NCBI RefSeq assembly: GCF_003326795.1 | Contig: NZ_JPWI01000003.1 | Location: 124,001 to 188,000, forward strand | DNA: 64,000 bases | Source of the DNA: Thalassospira profundimaris | Lineage (GTDB): Bacteria; Pseudomonadota; Alphaproteobacteria; Rhodospirillales; Thalassospiraceae | Direction: 5' to 3' | In this document: positions 45,318 through 56,690 of the stretch, piece after piece | How positions within the stretch are numbered: the first letter of the stretch is position 1 | How the letters are laid out: each line of letters begins with the position of its first letter | Position numbers and translations under genes: made by a program | Notes under the pieces: model-generated | What the model was told of the DNA's origin: nothing | Databases searched by the model: none | Seen by the model: only the letters and a program-made list of their open reading frames with translations

Positions 45318-46495
45318 TGTCCGAACAAAAAATCAAAAATATGACCATGAACTTCGGCCCGCAGCACCCTGCGGCGCACGGCGTTCTGCGTTTGGTTCTG
45401 GAAATGGACGGCGAAGTTGTCGAACGTTCCGACCCGCATATTGGTCTTCTGCATCGTGGTACGGAAAAGCTGATCGAATATAAGAGCTATATTCAGGCGA
45501 CCCCGTATTTCGACCGTCTCGACTATGTTGCTCCGATGAACCAGGAACATGCATATTGCCTGGCCATCGAGAAGCTGATGGGGATCGAGGTTCCCAAACG
45601 TGGTCAGTATATCCGTGTTCTTTATGCGGAAATCGGTCGTATTCTGAACCACATTTTGAACCTGACCGCGTTCGCACTGGACGTTGGTGCGATGACCCCG
45701 CTTCTTTGGGGCTTTGAAGAACGTGAAAAGCTCATGGAATTCTATGAGCGCGCCTGTGGTGCCCGTCTTCACGCCAACTATTTCCGTCCGGGCGGTGTTG
45801 CAGCTGATCTTCCGGCTGGTCTTCTTGAAGACATCGATGCCTGGGCAGATCAGTATGACATCTTCCTCAAGGACTTTGACCGCGTTCTGACCGGTAACCG
45901 TATCTTCAAACAGCGTACGGTTGATATCGGTATCGTGAGTGCGGAAGAGGCGCTTGACTGGGGCTTCACCGGTCCAAACATTCGTGCATCGGGTCTGGCA
46001 TGGGATCTGCGTAAATCGCAGCCTTATGACTCCTACGAAGAATTCGACTTCGACATCCCGATCGGCAAGAACGGCGATTGCTATGACCGCTTCCTCGTTC
46101 GTTTCGAAGAGATGTGGCAGTCCCTGAAAATCATCAAGCAGGCCATCAAAAATATGCCCGATGGTCCTGTTATTGTTGAGAATAACAAAGTGGCACCGCC
46201 GTCGCGCGCCGATATGAAGCGTTCGATGGAAGCCCTGATCCATCACTTCAAACTCTTCACCGAAGGTTTCCACGTTCCGGCTGGCGAATGCTATGCCGCT
46301 GTGGAAGCACCGAAGGGCGAGTTTGGTGTGTATCTTGTTTCGGATGGCTCGAACCGTCCGTATCGCTGCAAAATCCGCGCCCCGGGGTTCCCGCACCTCC
46401 AAGGCATCGACTTCATGTCCAAAGGTCACATGCTGGCCGACGTCGTTGCCAATATCGGGTCGCTAGATATCGTGTTCGGTGAGATTGACCGATGA
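45317..46495 (+). CDS. nuoD: NADH-quinone oxidoreductase subunit D
   Basis: The 49-kDa-type subunit of 392 residues that shapes the quinone site with nuoB. Recognisable parts are [48 protein letters not shown] and the carboxy-terminal [19 protein letters not shown]...[12 protein letters not shown]. It overlaps nuoE by 4 bp (ATGA). Confidence 0.96.
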   Translation: MSEQKIKNMTMNFGPQHPAAHGVLRLVLEMDGEVVERSDPHIGLLHRGTEKLIEYKSYIQATPYFDRLDYVAPMNQEHAYCLAIEKLMGIEVPKRGQYIRVLYAEIGRILNHILNLTAFALDVGAMTPLLWGFEEREKLMEFYERACGARLHANYFRPGGVAADLPAGLLEDIDAWADQYDIFLKDFDRVLTGNRIFKQRTVDIGIVSAEEALDWGFTGPNIRASGLAWDLRKSQPYDSYEEFDFDIPIGKNGDCYDRFLVRFEEMWQSLKIIKQAIKNMPDGPVIVENNKVAPPSRADMKRSMEALIHHFKLFTEGFHVPAGECYAAVEAPKGEFGVYLVSDGSNRPYRCKIRAPGFPHLQGIDFMSKGHMLADVVANIGSLDIVFGEIDR

Positions 46496-47154
46496 GCCAT
46501 TTGAGAAGACCAGCTCCGAAAGAGCTTCAACCGACCAGCTTTGCTTTCACTCCGGAAAATCTGGAAAAGGCAAAGAAGATCATCGCCAAGTATCCGGAAG
46601 GCCGCCAGCAGAGCGCGGTCATGCCGCTGCTTGATCTCGCGCAGCGTCAGACCGAAGGAAACTGGGTTCCGACCGTCGCAATGGATTACATTGCCGACAT
46701 GCTCGAAATGCCAGCCATTCGCGTCTACGAGGTCGCAACCTTCTATACGATGTATAACCTTGCCCCGGTGGGTAAGAACTTCATCCAGGTTTGCACCACG
46801 ACGCCGTGCTGGCTTCGCGGTTCTGCCGACATTGTCGATACCTGCAAAAAGGAACTCGGCATTGGCATCGGCGAAACCACTGAAGACGGTCAGTTCACCA
46901 TGATCGAAGTTGAATGCCTTGGTGCGTGTGTTAACGCCCCGATGATGCAGATCAACGACGATTATTATGAAGACCTGACCCCGGAAACGACCAAGGCGAT
47001 CCTTGATTCCCTTAAAAAGGGCGAGATGCCGAAAGCCGGTCCGCAGAGCGGCCGCAAAGGTTGTGAACCGATGGGTGGTCCGAAGGTTCTGAAGGCATTC
47101 TGTGGCTGCGGTGCAGCCCCGCAGGGCGCTGATGCAAGCGAAGGGGACGCCTGA
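46492..47154 (+). CDS. nuoE: NADH-quinone oxidoreductase subunit E
   Basis: The 24-kDa-type subunit of 220 residues carrying a 2Fe-2S cluster. Ligands are in [10 protein letters not shown] and [15 protein letters not shown]. The protein extends about 50 residues beyond the conserved domain, and this tail has three further cysteines ([10 protein letters not shown] and [10 protein letters not shown]). The extra cysteines are not part of the known cluster. Confidence 0.95.
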   Translation: MSHLRRPAPKELQPTSFAFTPENLEKAKKIIAKYPEGRQQSAVMPLLDLAQRQTEGNWVPTVAMDYIADMLEMPAIRVYEVATFYTMYNLAPVGKNFIQVCTTTPCWLRGSADIVDTCKKELGIGIGETTEDGQFTMIEVECLGACVNAPMMQINDDYYEDLTPETTKAILDSLKKGEMPKAGPQSGRKGCEPMGGPKVLKAFCGCGAAPQGADASEGDA

Positions 47155-47155
47155 T

Positions 47156-48436
47156 ATGCTGCAGGATAAGGATCGTATCTTTACCAACCTGTATGGTTTC
47201 CAGGATTTCGGCCTCAAGGGCGCGCAGTCCCGTGGTAACTGGGATGGTACCAAGGCCCTGATCGAAAAAGGCCGCGACTGGATCATCGACGAGATGAAAG
47301 CATCCGGTATGCGTGGTCGCGGGGGCGCTGGCTTCCCGACCGGCCTTAAATGGTCGTTCATGCCCAAGGAATCTGATGGTCGTCCGAGCTATCTCGTCGT
47401 TAATGCCGACGAAGGCGAGCCGGGCACCTGCAAAGACCGCGAAATCATGCGTAATGATCCGCATACACTGGTGGAAGGTTGCCTTCTTGCCAGCTTTGCG
47501 ATGAATGCACATGCCGCTTACATCTATATTCGTGGTGAATTCTATCACGAGGCATCCAACCTTCAGCGTGCGATCGACGAAGCTTATGAAGCGGGTCTGA
47601 TCGGTAAGAACGCCTGTGGTTCAGGCTGGGACTTTGACCTTTACCTGCATCTTGGTGCTGGTGCTTACATCTGCGGCGAAGAAACCGCCCTGATTGAAAG
47701 TATCGAAGGTAAAAAAGGTCAGCCGCGTCTCAAGCCGCCATTCCCGGCAAACGCCGGTCTGTATGGCTGCCCGACCACGGTGAACAACGTTGAAAGTATC
47801 GCAGCCGTTCCGACCATTCTGCGTCGTGGCGGTTCGTGGTTCTCAAGCTTTGGCCGTGAAAACAACCACGGTACCAAGCTGTTCGCCATTTCCGGTCACG
47901 TCGAAAAGCCGTGTACTGTCGAAGAAGCGATGAGCATTCCGCTGCGTGAACTGATCGAAAAGCATTGCGGCGGCGTCCGTGGTGGCTGGGACAACCTTCT
48001 TGCGGTTATCCCGGGTGGTTCGTCGGTTCCGTTGATGCCCAAAGATGTTTGCGACGACGTTCTGATGGACTTCGACGGCCTGCGTGAAGTGGGTTCGGGT
48101 CTTGGGACGGCGGCTGTGATCGTCATGGACAAGTCGACTGACATTGTCTACGCGATCGCGCGTCTGTCGGAATTCTACAAGCATGAAAGCTGTGGTCAGT
48201 GCACGCCGTGCCGTGAAGGCACTGGCTGGATGATGCGCATGATGGCGCGCATGGTCCGCGGCGAAGCCACGCTTGATGAAATTGATCTGTTGTGGGATGT
48301 GACCAAACAGGTCGAAGGCCACACCATTTGTGCGCTTGGCGATGCAGCTGCATGGCCTATTCAGGGCCTTATCCGTCATTTCCGTCCCGAAATGGAACGT
48401 CGGATCAAGGAATATCGCGCACGGATCGCGGCCTGA
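47156..48436 (+). CDS. nuoF: NADH-quinone oxidoreductase subunit F
   Basis: The NADH-oxidising subunit of 426 residues with FMN and cluster N3. The NADH/FMN region shows [17 protein letters not shown] and [16 protein letters not shown]. The cluster motif is [14 protein letters not shown] near residue 347. ATG 47156 lies 1 bp after the nuoE stop; longer frames would run into nuoE. Confidence 0.96.
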   Translation: MLQDKDRIFTNLYGFQDFGLKGAQSRGNWDGTKALIEKGRDWIIDEMKASGMRGRGGAGFPTGLKWSFMPKESDGRPSYLVVNADEGEPGTCKDREIMRNDPHTLVEGCLLASFAMNAHAAYIYIRGEFYHEASNLQRAIDEAYEAGLIGKNACGSGWDFDLYLHLGAGAYICGEETALIESIEGKKGQPRLKPPFPANAGLYGCPTTVNNVESIAAVPTILRRGGSWFSSFGRENNHGTKLFAISGHVEKPCTVEEAMSIPLRELIEKHCGGVRGGWDNLLAVIPGGSSVPLMPKDVCDDVLMDFDGLREVGSGLGTAAVIVMDKSTDIVYAIARLSEFYKHESCGQCTPCREGTGWMMRMMARMVRGEATLDEIDLLWDVTKQVEGHTICALGDAAAWPIQGLIRHFRPEMERRIKEYRARIAA

Positions 48437-48463
48437 GAGGGGCCTGTTGAGAGGGATTGAGAC

Positions 48464-50524
48464 ATGCCGAAACTAACAGTTGACGGTATTGAAGTTGAAG
48501 TAGAAGCCGGGGCGACAGTCCTTCAGGCCTGTGAAGAGGCCGGAAAGGAAATCCCGCGTTTCTGCTATCACGAACGCCTGTCAATCGCCGGCAACTGCCG
48601 TATGTGCCTGGTTGAAATGGAACGCGCACCGAAACCGGTCGCTTCCTGTGCCATGCCTGCGGCAGACGGAATGGTGATCAAAACCGATTCCGACCTGGTC
48701 AAGAAAGCACGCAATGGCGTGATGGAATTCCTGCTGATCAACCATCCGCTGGATTGCCCGATCTGTGACCAGGGGGGGGAATGTGACCTTCAGGACCAGG
48801 CCATGGCCTATGGTTTTGATTCTTCACGTTACGCCGAGAAAAAACGCGCAGTGAAAGACAAGGAACTGGGCCCGATCGTCAAAACGATCATGACCCGTTG
48901 CATTCACTGCACCCGCTGTGTGCGTTTCTCCGAGGAAGTCGCCGGTGTCGGCACCATGGGTGCTGTATACCGTGGCGAGGATACCGAGGTCGGACCGTAT
49001 ATCGAAGCATCAATCAATTCCGAACTTTCGGGCAACCTGATTGATCTTTGCCCGGTTGGCGCTTTGACTTCCAAGCCGTATGCGTTTACCGCACGCCCGT
49101 GGGAACTCAAGAAAACCGATAGCATCGACGTGATGGATGCGGTTGGCTCGAACATTCGTATCGATGCCCGCACCGCCGAAGTTCTGCGCGTTTTGCCGCG
49201 CACGAATGAAGACATCAACGAAGAATGGATTTCGGACAAAACCCGTTACGCCATCGATGGTCTGAAGCGTCAGCGCCTTGACCGTCCGTATGTTCGTGTG
49301 AATGGCAAGCTCCAGCCTGCAAGCTGGGACGAGGCATTTGCCGCGATCAAGGCAAAGGTTTCCGGTCTGGACGGCAAAAAGATTGCCGCACTTGCCGGTG
49401 ACACGGTCGATTGTGAAGCAATGACCGCGCTCAAGGATCTGATGGGTAAACTGGGTTCCCCGAACCTTGATTGCCGTCAGGACGGTTCGAAGATTGGTGG
49501 CCCGCGTGCTTCCTATATCTTCAACAGCACGATTGCCGGTATTGACGAGGCAGATGCCTGCCTGATCGTCGGTGCAAATATCCGTGCCGAAGCGCCGATC
49601 ATCAATTCCCGCCTGCGCAAGCGCTGGCGTTCGACTGCCGGTGATTTCAAAGTCGGCATCATCGGCGAGAAATGGGATCCGACCTACAAGAACGATTATC
49701 TTGGCGCAGGCCCGGACACCCTTGCTGAAATTATTGCAGGCAAGAACGACTTCGCCAAGGTTCTTGAGGCAGCTGACAAACCGATGATCATCGTCGGTAT
49801 GGGCGCTCTGAACCGTGAAGACGGCGATGCTGTTCTGGCAGCGACCCGCGCGATTGCCGAGAAATTCGGCATGGTTTCGGGTGAATGGAACGGCTTTAAC
49901 GTTCTGCACACCGCCGCATCGCGTGTTGGCGGCCTTGATCTGGGCTTTGTCCCGGGCGAGGGCGGTCTTGCAACCAATGACATCCTTGATGCCGCAGCCA
50001 AAGGCGACGTGGAAGTTGTCTATCTTCTGGGTGCAGACGAAGTCGACATGAGCAAACTGGAAAAGGCATTTGTCATTTACCAGGGTGCAATGGGGGATGC
50101 CGGTGCCCAGGCAGCAGACGTTATTCTGCCGGGTGCTGCCTATACCGAAAAGAACGGCACGTATGTCAACACCGAAGGCCGCGCCCAGCAGGGCTGGCGT
50201 GCGATCTTCCCGGTTGGTGACGCGCGTGAGGACTGGGCAATTGTTCGCGCACTTTCGGGCGCGCTTGACCACACCCTGCCGTACAACAATATCGATGCTG
50301 TTCGTGCCCGTATGGTGGAAATCAGCCCGACCTTCGCGTCGCTGAACGTTCCGTCCAAGGCAGAATGGACCGAATTCGGTAAAGCAGGTGACATGAAGCC
50401 GGAAGGTTTCGTTTCTCCGGTTCGCAATTTCTATATGACCGACCCGATCAGCCGCGCATCGGTAACGATGGCCAAATGTACTGAGGCCTTTGTTAAGGAC
50501 GCGGCTGCCGAGAAGGTTGCCTGA
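48464..50524 (+). CDS. nuoG: NADH-quinone oxidoreductase subunit G
   Basis: The 75-kDa-type subunit of 686 residues. The amino terminus carries the 2Fe-2S ligands (RFCYHERLSIAGNCRMC with a later SCAMPA), the His-Cys3 cluster (HPLDCPICDQGGECDLQD) and a 4Fe-4S cluster (RCIHCTRCVRF, then DLCPVGAL). A molybdopterin-oxidoreductase-like domain without cofactor follows. It is separated from nuoH by 86 bp that contain two hairpins. Confidence 0.96.
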   Translation: MPKLTVDGIEVEVEAGATVLQACEEAGKEIPRFCYHERLSIAGNCRMCLVEMERAPKPVASCAMPAADGMVIKTDSDLVKKARNGVMEFLLINHPLDCPICDQGGECDLQDQAMAYGFDSSRYAEKKRAVKDKELGPIVKTIMTRCIHCTRCVRFSEEVAGVGTMGAVYRGEDTEVGPYIEASINSELSGNLIDLCPVGALTSKPYAFTARPWELKKTDSIDVMDAVGSNIRIDARTAEVLRVLPRTNEDINEEWISDKTRYAIDGLKRQRLDRPYVRVNGKLQPASWDEAFAAIKAKVSGLDGKKIAALAGDTVDCEAMTALKDLMGKLGSPNLDCRQDGSKIGGPRASYIFNSTIAGIDEADACLIVGANIRAEAPIINSRLRKRWRSTAGDFKVGIIGEKWDPTYKNDYLGAGPDTLAEIIAGKNDFAKVLEAADKPMIIVGMGALNREDGDAVLAATRAIAEKFGMVSGEWNGFNVLHTAASRVGGLDLGFVPGEGGLATNDILDAAAKGDVEVVYLLGADEVDMSKLEKAFVIYQGAMGDAGAQAADVILPGAAYTEKNGTYVNTEGRAQQGWRAIFPVGDAREDWAIVRALSGALDHTLPYNNIDAVRARMVEISPTFASLNVPSKAEWTEFGKAGDMKPEGFVSPVRNFYMTDPISRASVTMAKCTEAFVKDAAAEKVA

Positions 50525-50528
50525 GTAA

Positions 50529-50556
50529 GATGGGCGGCGCAATTTCGTCGCCCATC
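50529..50556 (+). other. First hairpin between nuoG and nuoH
   Basis: GATGGGCG and CGCCCATC form an 8-bp stem with a 12-nt loop, 4 bp after the nuoG stop; no T run follows. Confidence 0.6.
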
Positions 50557-50568
50557 CCACAAGGGGGT

Positions 50569-50584
50569 GTCCCAATTCTGGGAC
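50569..50584 (+). other. Second hairpin between nuoG and nuoH
   Basis: GTCCCA/TGGGAC with an ATTC loop, 27-42 bp before the nuoH start. Confidence 0.55.
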
Positions 50585-50610
50585 GAAACGCAAAAGATAC
50601 GGTTTGACCG

Positions 50611-51624
50611 ATGGAACTTCTTTGGGACGGATATATTGAACCGCTAGTCTGGATCGTCGCCAAAATTTTGGCGATTGTTGTCCCGCTGCTGGTTGCTGTC
50701 GCTTATCTGACCTACGCAGAGCGTAAGGTTATCGGTGCTATTCAGCTCCGTAAGGGCCCGAACGTTGTGGGGCCGTTTGGCCTTCTGCAACCGCTCGCTG
50801 ATGGTCTGAAGCTGTTTCTGAAAGAAACAATCATTCCGAGCAGCGCGAACAAGGGCGTGTTTATCATCGCCCCGATGCTGACTTTCATTCTGGCGATCAT
50901 TGCCTGGGCGGTTATCCCGTTCGACGAGGGCATGGTACTGGCCGATCTGAATGTCGGTATCCTTTATATCTTCGCGATTTCTTCGCTGGGTGTTTACGGC
51001 ATTGTGATGGCCGGTTGGGCATCGAACTCCAAATACGCATTCCTTGGTGCGCTGCGTTCCGGCGCCCAGATGGTTTCGTACGAGATTTCGATCGGCCTGA
51101 TCATCATTTCGGTTCTGTTGACGACCGGCTCCTTGAACCTGAGCGACATCGTCCGCGGTCAGACCGGCGGGATCTGGGAGTGGAACTTTGTATACCACTT
51201 CCCGATGTTCATCATCTTCATCGTGTCCATCCTGGCAGAAACCAACCGCGCACCGTTTGACCTTCCCGAAGCGGAAGCCGAACTGGTTTCGGGTTATAAC
51301 GTCGATTATTCGGCAATGACCTTTGCGCTGTTCTTCCTGGGTGAATACGCCAACATGATCCTGATGAGTGGCCTGTGCGCCATTCTGTTCCTGGGTGGCT
51401 GGAGCGCGCCGCTGCCGTTCCTCGAATTCATCCCGGGGGCAATCTGGTTCATTTTGAAGATCTGCTTCGTTCTGTTCATCTTCCTGTGGGTCCGTGCAAC
51501 CTTCCCGCGTTACCGTTATGACCAACTGATGCGTCTGGGCTGGAAAATCTTCCTGCCGCTGTCTTTCGCATGGGTCATGCTGGTTGCCACGTTCCTCGTT
51601 GTTTTTGACAAGGTCCCGGCCTGA
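50611..51624 (+). CDS. nuoH: NADH-quinone oxidoreductase subunit H
   Basis: Membrane subunit of 337 residues at the junction of the two arms. About eight transmembrane helices; conserved parts are [52 protein letters not shown] and [22 protein letters not shown]. These form the quinone entry chamber. Confidence 0.96.
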   Translation: MELLWDGYIEPLVWIVAKILAIVVPLLVAVAYLTYAERKVIGAIQLRKGPNVVGPFGLLQPLADGLKLFLKETIIPSSANKGVFIIAPMLTFILAIIAWAVIPFDEGMVLADLNVGILYIFAISSLGVYGIVMAGWASNSKYAFLGALRSGAQMVSYEISIGLIIISVLLTTGSLNLSDIVRGQTGGIWEWNFVYHFPMFIIFIVSILAETNRAPFDLPEAEAELVSGYNVDYSAMTFALFFLGEYANMILMSGLCAILFLGGWSAPLPFLEFIPGAIWFILKICFVLFIFLWVRATFPRYRYDQLMRLGWKIFLPLSFAWVMLVATFLVVFDKVPA

Positions 51625-51655
51625 TCGCCGCGCATCGGAAAGAGAGAGGTAAACG

Positions 51656-52144
51656 ATGTCATTTATTGATCGGACGGCCCGGAGCTTCCTGCTCGCGGAA
51701 CTCGTATCGGGTATGGCGCTCACCTTGAAATACATGTTCAAGCCGAAAGTGACGCTGAACTACCCGTATGAAAAAGGCCCGCTGAGCCCGCGTTTCCGTG
51801 GTGAACACGCACTGCGCCGCTACCCGAACGGGGAAGAGCGTTGCATTGCTTGTAAACTTTGCGAAGCAATCTGCCCGGCACAGGCAATTACCATCGAGGT
51901 AGAGCCGCGTGACGATGGTTCGCGTCGTACAACCCGCTACGACATTGATATGACGAAATGCATCTATTGTGGTTTCTGTGAAGAAGCCTGCCCGGTAGAT
52001 GCCATCGTCGAAGGTCCGAACTTCGAGTTCGCAACCGAAAACCGCGAGGAGCTGTTCTATGACAAGGACAAGCTGCTGGCAAACGGCGAGCGTTGGGAAG
52101 CCGAGCTTGCTGCACGATTGGAGGCAGACGCACCTTACCGGTAA
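51656..52144 (+). CDS. nuoI: NADH-quinone oxidoreductase subunit I
   Basis: Ferredoxin-like subunit of 162 residues with two 4Fe-4S clusters: [16 protein letters not shown] and [16 protein letters not shown]. The amino terminus [41 protein letters not shown] is standard. Confidence 0.97.
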   Translation: MSFIDRTARSFLLAELVSGMALTLKYMFKPKVTLNYPYEKGPLSPRFRGEHALRRYPNGEERCIACKLCEAICPAQAITIEVEPRDDGSRRTTRYDIDMTKCIYCGFCEEACPVDAIVEGPNFEFATENREELFYDKDKLLANGERWEAELAARLEADAPYR

Positions 52145-52180
52145 GTGTCGCGTCTGATCGTTAGAAAGAGAGTTCATGGG

Positions 52181-52208
52181 CCGTTGTCAGCCAGAAGGGC
52201 GGCAACGG
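52181..52208 (+). other. Hairpin between nuoI and nuoJ
   Basis: CCGTTGTC pairs with GGCAACGG (one G-U). After a bulged A, GCC pairs with GGC around AGAAG. It ends 5 bp before the AAGGGGG ribosome-binding site of nuoJ. Confidence 0.5.
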
Positions 52209-52227
52209 TTCGCCAAGGGGGTACCTT

Positions 52228-52836
52228 ATGGTCGTACAGGCTTTGGCTTTTTACCTGTTTGCTACCGTCGCGGTCCTGTCCGCGACTGCGGTTGTGACCG
52301 TTCGCAACCCGGTGCATTCGGTACTGTTGCTGATCTTGACATTCTTTAACGCAGCCGGACTTTTCGTCCTGCTGGGTGCCGAGTTTCTCGCCATGCTGCT
52401 CGTCGTCGTCTATGTCGGCGCGGTTGCAGTCCTGTTCCTGTTCGTCGTGATGATGCTGGACATCAACTTTGTTGAAATGCGCCAGGGTTTCCTGAACTAC
52501 CTGCCGATCGGGGTTCTGATCGCAGTTGTTCTGTTTGTCGAACTTGCACTGGTTGGCGCTGGTTGGACCCTGACGGACGGGGCGGTCGCGGTTCTCGCGC
52601 AGCCGACACCGGAAGGCGTTACAAACGTAGAGGCGCTTGGTCGTCTGATTTATACCGATTACGCATACATCTTCCAGGCGGCTGGTCTGGTTCTGCTTGT
52701 TGCGATGATTGGCGCAATTGTCCTGACGCTGCGTCACCGTGAAGGTGTCCGTCGTCAGAAAATCTCCGAGCAGGTCAAGCGTAACCGCGCTGATACGCTT
52801 GAAATCAAAAAAGTTCCGGTCGGAAGGGGGATCTGA
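52228..52836 (+). CDS. nuoJ: NADH-quinone oxidoreductase subunit J
   Basis: Membrane subunit of 202 residues with five transmembrane helices. Typical parts are [57 protein letters not shown]. The charged carboxy terminus is cytosolic. Its stop shares one base with the nuoK start. Confidence 0.95.
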   Translation: MVVQALAFYLFATVAVLSATAVVTVRNPVHSVLLLILTFFNAAGLFVLLGAEFLAMLLVVVYVGAVAVLFLFVVMMLDINFVEMRQGFLNYLPIGVLIAVVLFVELALVGAGWTLTDGAVAVLAQPTPEGVTNVEALGRLIYTDYAYIFQAAGLVLLVAMIGAIVLTLRHREGVRRQKISEQVKRNRADTLEIKKVPVGRGI

Positions 52837-53144
52837 TGGAAATCGGTCTTGCACATTATCTGACCGTCGCGGCGATCCTTTTCACACTCGGGATCTTCGG
52901 CATCTTCATGAACCGCAAGAACGTCATCATCATCATGATGTCGATCGAGCTGATGCTGCTGGCGGTCAATATCAATCTGGTCGCGTTCTCGTCGTTCCTC
53001 GGCGACCTCGTTGGACAGGTTTTCACCATCTTCGTTCTGACGGTTGCTGCGGCTGAAGCAGCGATTGGTCTGGCGATCCTGGTCGTCTATTTCCGTAACC
53101 GCGGCACCATCGCGGTTGAAGACATCAACATGATGAAGGGGTAA
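52836..53144 (+). CDS. nuoK: NADH-quinone oxidoreductase subunit K
   Basis: Antiporter-related membrane subunit of 102 residues with three helices. Conserved glutamates lie in [17 protein letters not shown] and [19 protein letters not shown]. Overlap with nuoJ suggests coupled translation. Confidence 0.96.
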   Translation: MEIGLAHYLTVAAILFTLGIFGIFMNRKNVIIIMMSIELMLLAVNINLVAFSSFLGDLVGQVFTIFVLTVAAAEAAIGLAILVVYFRNRGTIAVEDINMMKG

Positions 53145-53151
53145 GGCAGAT

Positions 53152-55155
53152 ATGTATCCGTTGATTGTATTCCTGCCCCTGATCGCGGCAGCCATTGCCG
53201 GGGCCATCACGCTGGTCGGCGCAATGTCGACCGCAAAAGATGCCCCGCATGACGCACATGGTCATCACCATCATGGTGTTTCTTCGGCTGATCGTGTGGC
53301 ACAGCTTGTCACCGTTTGCGGTGTTGTTATTGCCTTTATCATTTCGATCTTTGCCTTTGTGGATGTCGCCCTTGGCGGCAACCCGCAGACGATCGAACTG
53401 TTCACCTGGATTTCTTCGGGCAGCTTCGATGCTTCCTGGGCCCTGCGTATTGATACGCTGACCTGTGTGATGCTGATCGTTGTGACCGGTGTTTCCTCGA
53501 TGGTGCATATCTATTCGATCGGCTACATGTCGCATGATCCGGACAAGCCGCGCTTCATGGCGTATCTCAGCCTGTTCACCTTTGCGATGTTGATGCTGAT
53601 TACTGCCGACAACCTGATCCAGCTGTTCTTCGGTTGGGAAGGCGTTGGTCTTGCATCCTACCTTCTGATCGGTTTCTGGTATTCCAAACCGTCGGCGTCG
53701 GCTGCTGCGATCAAGGCTTTCGTCGTTAACCGTGTCGGTGACTTCGGTTTTGCACTTGGTATCTTTGCGGTCTATGTGCTGTTTGACAGCGTCCAGTTCG
53801 ACGTCATCTTTGGTAATGCCGAAGAAGTCGCCGGTACGACACTGATGTTCCTGGGGCACGAATTCTCCGCTCTGGAAATTACCTGCTTCCTGCTGTTCAT
53901 CGGCGCGATGGGTAAATCGGCACAGCTTGGTCTGCACACATGGCTTCCCGATGCAATGGAAGGCCCGACCCCGGTTTCCGCACTTATCCATGCGGCAACC
54001 ATGGTAACGGCTGGCGTATTCATGGTCGCGCGTCTGTCGCCGATCTTCGAATATGCTGAAACCACCCTGATGATCATCACCATCGTTGGTGCGACCACAG
54101 CATTCTTTGCCGCGACCGTCGGTTGCGTTCAGAACGACATCAAGCGCGTGATTGCATATTCGACCTGTTCGCAGCTCGGCTACATGTTCTTTGCTTGCGG
54201 CGTGTCGGCATATTCGGCTGGTGTATTCCACCTGATGACCCACGGCTTCTTCAAGGCGCTTCTGTTCCTTGGGGCCGGTTCGGTCATCCATGCGATGTCT
54301 GACGAACAGGACATGCGCAAGATGGGTGGTATCTGGAAAATGGTTCCGCTGACCTTTGCTGTCATGATGGTTGGTACGCTTGCGATTACCGGTTTCCCGG
54401 GCCTTGCAGGCTTCTATTCCAAGGACCTTGTGATCGAAAGTGCGTATGCTGCACATACCAATGTCGGTCTTTATGCCTTCTGGGCTGGTATCCTTGCTGC
54501 ACTGATGACCTCGTTCTATAGCTGGCGTCTGGTGTTCATGACCTTCTTTGGTGCTCCGCGCGCCGATGAACGTACCATGGCACATGTTCATGAAAGCCCG
54601 GCTGTCATGACCGGTCCGCTGCTGTTCCTGACTGTTGGTGCGATCTTTGCCGGCTGGTTTGCAAAAGACTGGTTCGGTGGCGGCGACTATGAAGAAATGC
54701 TGTCCTTCTGGAACGGCGCGATCTTCATGGCCGAAGGTCATACTGCCCTTGAAAATGCCCACCATGTTCCGGGTTGGGTCAAACTGGCACCGTTTGTTGC
54801 CATGGTATCAGGCTTTGTCATTGCGCTTGTGATGTACAAACTGGTTCCGTCGCTTCCGCGTACTCTGGCGAACACCTTCAACGGTCTGTATCGCTTTGCG
54901 CTGAACAAATGGTACTTTGACGAACTCTATGACAAGATTTTCGTAAAGCCGGCCTTTGCTCTTGGCTATGGCTTCTGGAAATCGGGTGATGGTGCCATCA
55001 TTGATGGTTGCGGCCCGGATGGTGTTGCTGCTGCTTGCCGTAACATCGCACGTCGCGTCAGCGCCATTCAGAGTGGTTTCGTCTATCACTATGCATTTGC
55101 AATGCTGATCGGTATTGCAGCGCTGGTCTCCTACACAATTTGGAAGATGGGTTAA
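53152..55155 (+). CDS. nuoL: NADH-quinone oxidoreductase subunit L
   Basis: The distal proton-pumping subunit of 667 residues with many transmembrane helices and the long lateral helix near the end. Conserved motifs include [52 protein letters not shown] and the [17 protein letters not shown] segment. The loop after the first helix is rich in histidine (residues 33-41 read HDAHGHHHH). Confidence 0.96.
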   Translation: MYPLIVFLPLIAAAIAGAITLVGAMSTAKDAPHDAHGHHHHGVSSADRVAQLVTVCGVVIAFIISIFAFVDVALGGNPQTIELFTWISSGSFDASWALRIDTLTCVMLIVVTGVSSMVHIYSIGYMSHDPDKPRFMAYLSLFTFAMLMLITADNLIQLFFGWEGVGLASYLLIGFWYSKPSASAAAIKAFVVNRVGDFGFALGIFAVYVLFDSVQFDVIFGNAEEVAGTTLMFLGHEFSALEITCFLLFIGAMGKSAQLGLHTWLPDAMEGPTPVSALIHAATMVTAGVFMVARLSPIFEYAETTLMIITIVGATTAFFAATVGCVQNDIKRVIAYSTCSQLGYMFFACGVSAYSAGVFHLMTHGFFKALLFLGAGSVIHAMSDEQDMRKMGGIWKMVPLTFAVMMVGTLAITGFPGLAGFYSKDLVIESAYAAHTNVGLYAFWAGILAALMTSFYSWRLVFMTFFGAPRADERTMAHVHESPAVMTGPLLFLTVGAIFAGWFAKDWFGGGDYEEMLSFWNGAIFMAEGHTALENAHHVPGWVKLAPFVAMVSGFVIALVMYKLVPSLPRTLANTFNGLYRFALNKWYFDELYDKIFVKPAFALGYGFWKSGDGAIIDGCGPDGVAAACRNIARRVSAIQSGFVYHYAFAMLIGIAALVSYTIWKMG

Positions 55156-55161
55156 CGGGCG

Positions 55162-56679
55162 ATGAGTGATTGGCCAATTCTTTCGATCGTCACCTTCTTG
55201 CCGCTGATCGGCGCAGCCTTGCTGCTGCTGATCAATGGTGAAGAGGCGACTGTTGCCCGCAATTCCCGTTGGGTTGCGCTTTGGACCTCGGGGTTCACCT
55301 TCCTCGTCTCCTTGATGCTGTGGGTGAACTTCGATGCAACGACCGCAGATTTCCAGTTCGTCGAACAGGCGGACTGGATGCCGGGTCTGAACATCTCCTA
55401 TCACATGGGCGTTGACGGTATTTCCGTTCTGTTCGTCCTGCTTGCGACCTTCCTGACGCCGATCTGTATTCTTTCGGCATGGGAAGCCATCCAGAAGCGC
55501 GTGAAGGAATACATGATCGCCTTCCTCGTTCTTGAAACGATGATGGTCGGCATGTTCAGCGCGCTTGACGGTCTGCTGTTCTATCTCTTCTTTGAAGGTG
55601 TCCTGATCCCGATGTTCATCATCATCGGTGTCTGGGGCGGTCAGCGTCGTGTCTATGCGGCATTCAAGCTGTTCCTTTATACGCTTCTTGGCTCGGTTCT
55701 GATGCTGGTTGCTCTGCTGGCGATGTATTTCGACGCAGGTACCACCGACATTCCGACCCTGATGGAGCACGGGTTCAGCTATAATATGCAGCTGTGGCTG
55801 TGGCTGGCATTCTTTGCATCCTTCGCGGTCAAGGTTCCGATGTGGCCGGTTCATACCTGGCTTCCGGATGCCCACGTTGAGGCGCCGACTGCCGGTTCGG
55901 TTATTCTGGCTGGCGTCCTTTTGAAGATGGGTGGTTACGGTTTCCTGCGTTTCTCGCTGCCGATGATGCCGCTGGCATCTGAAACCTTCGCGCCGCTCGT
56001 CTTCACACTGTCGATTGTTGCAATCATCTATACTTCGCTGGTCGCTCTGGCCCAGCAGGACATGAAAAAGCTGATTGCATATTCGTCGGTTGCCCATATG
56101 GGTATCGTGACCATCGGTGCATTCACCTTTAACCAGCACGGTATCGAAGGTTCGATCTTCCAGATGCTGAGCCACGGTGTGGTTTCGGGCGCGCTCTTCC
56201 TGTGTGTTGGCGTTGTCTATGACCGCATCCATACCCGTGAAATTGACGCCTATGGCGGTCTTGTTCACCGTATGCCGAGCTATGCGCTGATCTTTATGTT
56301 CTTCACCATGGCGTCTGTCGGCCTTCCGGGGACGGGTGGTTTCGTTGGCGAAATCCTGGCTCTGCTGGGCGCGTTCGAAGCAAACACTTGGGTTGCATTC
56401 TTTGCTGCAACCGGTCTGATCCTTGGTGCGGCTTATGCGCTGTATCTCTATCGCCGGATTATTTTCGGGGCACTCACCAAAGAGAACCTGAAATCAATCC
56501 TCGATCTGAGTCCGCGTGAATGGCTGATCTTCGCACCGCTGGTGGTCGTTGTATTGTGGATGGGGGTCTATCCGGTCTCCTTCCTCGACATCATGCATGT
56601 TTCGGTTGAAAACCTCGTCAACCAGGTCGAAACGGCCCAGGCTGCAGCGGCACATGCCGCCCAGCTGGCCGCGAATTGA
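55162..56679 (+). CDS. nuoM: NADH-quinone oxidoreductase subunit M
   Basis: Proton-pumping antiporter-like subunit of 505 residues. Motifs are [38 protein letters not shown] (key glutamate), [37 protein letters not shown] and [17 protein letters not shown]. It starts 6 bp after nuoL. Confidence 0.96.
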   Translation: MSDWPILSIVTFLPLIGAALLLLINGEEATVARNSRWVALWTSGFTFLVSLMLWVNFDATTADFQFVEQADWMPGLNISYHMGVDGISVLFVLLATFLTPICILSAWEAIQKRVKEYMIAFLVLETMMVGMFSALDGLLFYLFFEGVLIPMFIIIGVWGGQRRVYAAFKLFLYTLLGSVLMLVALLAMYFDAGTTDIPTLMEHGFSYNMQLWLWLAFFASFAVKVPMWPVHTWLPDAHVEAPTAGSVILAGVLLKMGGYGFLRFSLPMMPLASETFAPLVFTLSIVAIIYTSLVALAQQDMKKLIAYSSVAHMGIVTIGAFTFNQHGIEGSIFQMLSHGVVSGALFLCVGVVYDRIHTREIDAYGGLVHRMPSYALIFMFFTMASVGLPGTGGFVGEILALLGAFEANTWVAFFAATGLILGAAYALYLYRRIIFGALTKENLKSILDLSPREWLIFAPLVVVVLWMGVYPVSFLDIMHVSVENLVNQVETAQAAAAHAAQLAAN

Positions 56680-56690
56680 GGGGAATGAAC

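Noticed and set aside
49010..50593. 527-codon minus-strand frame opposite nuoG
   Set aside because: Shadow of nuoG; the product has no recognisable domain.
53125..56268. Two long minus-strand frames opposite nuoL and nuoM
   Set aside because: They are rich in H, R, D and Q as expected for the complement of membrane-protein codons; no gene signals.
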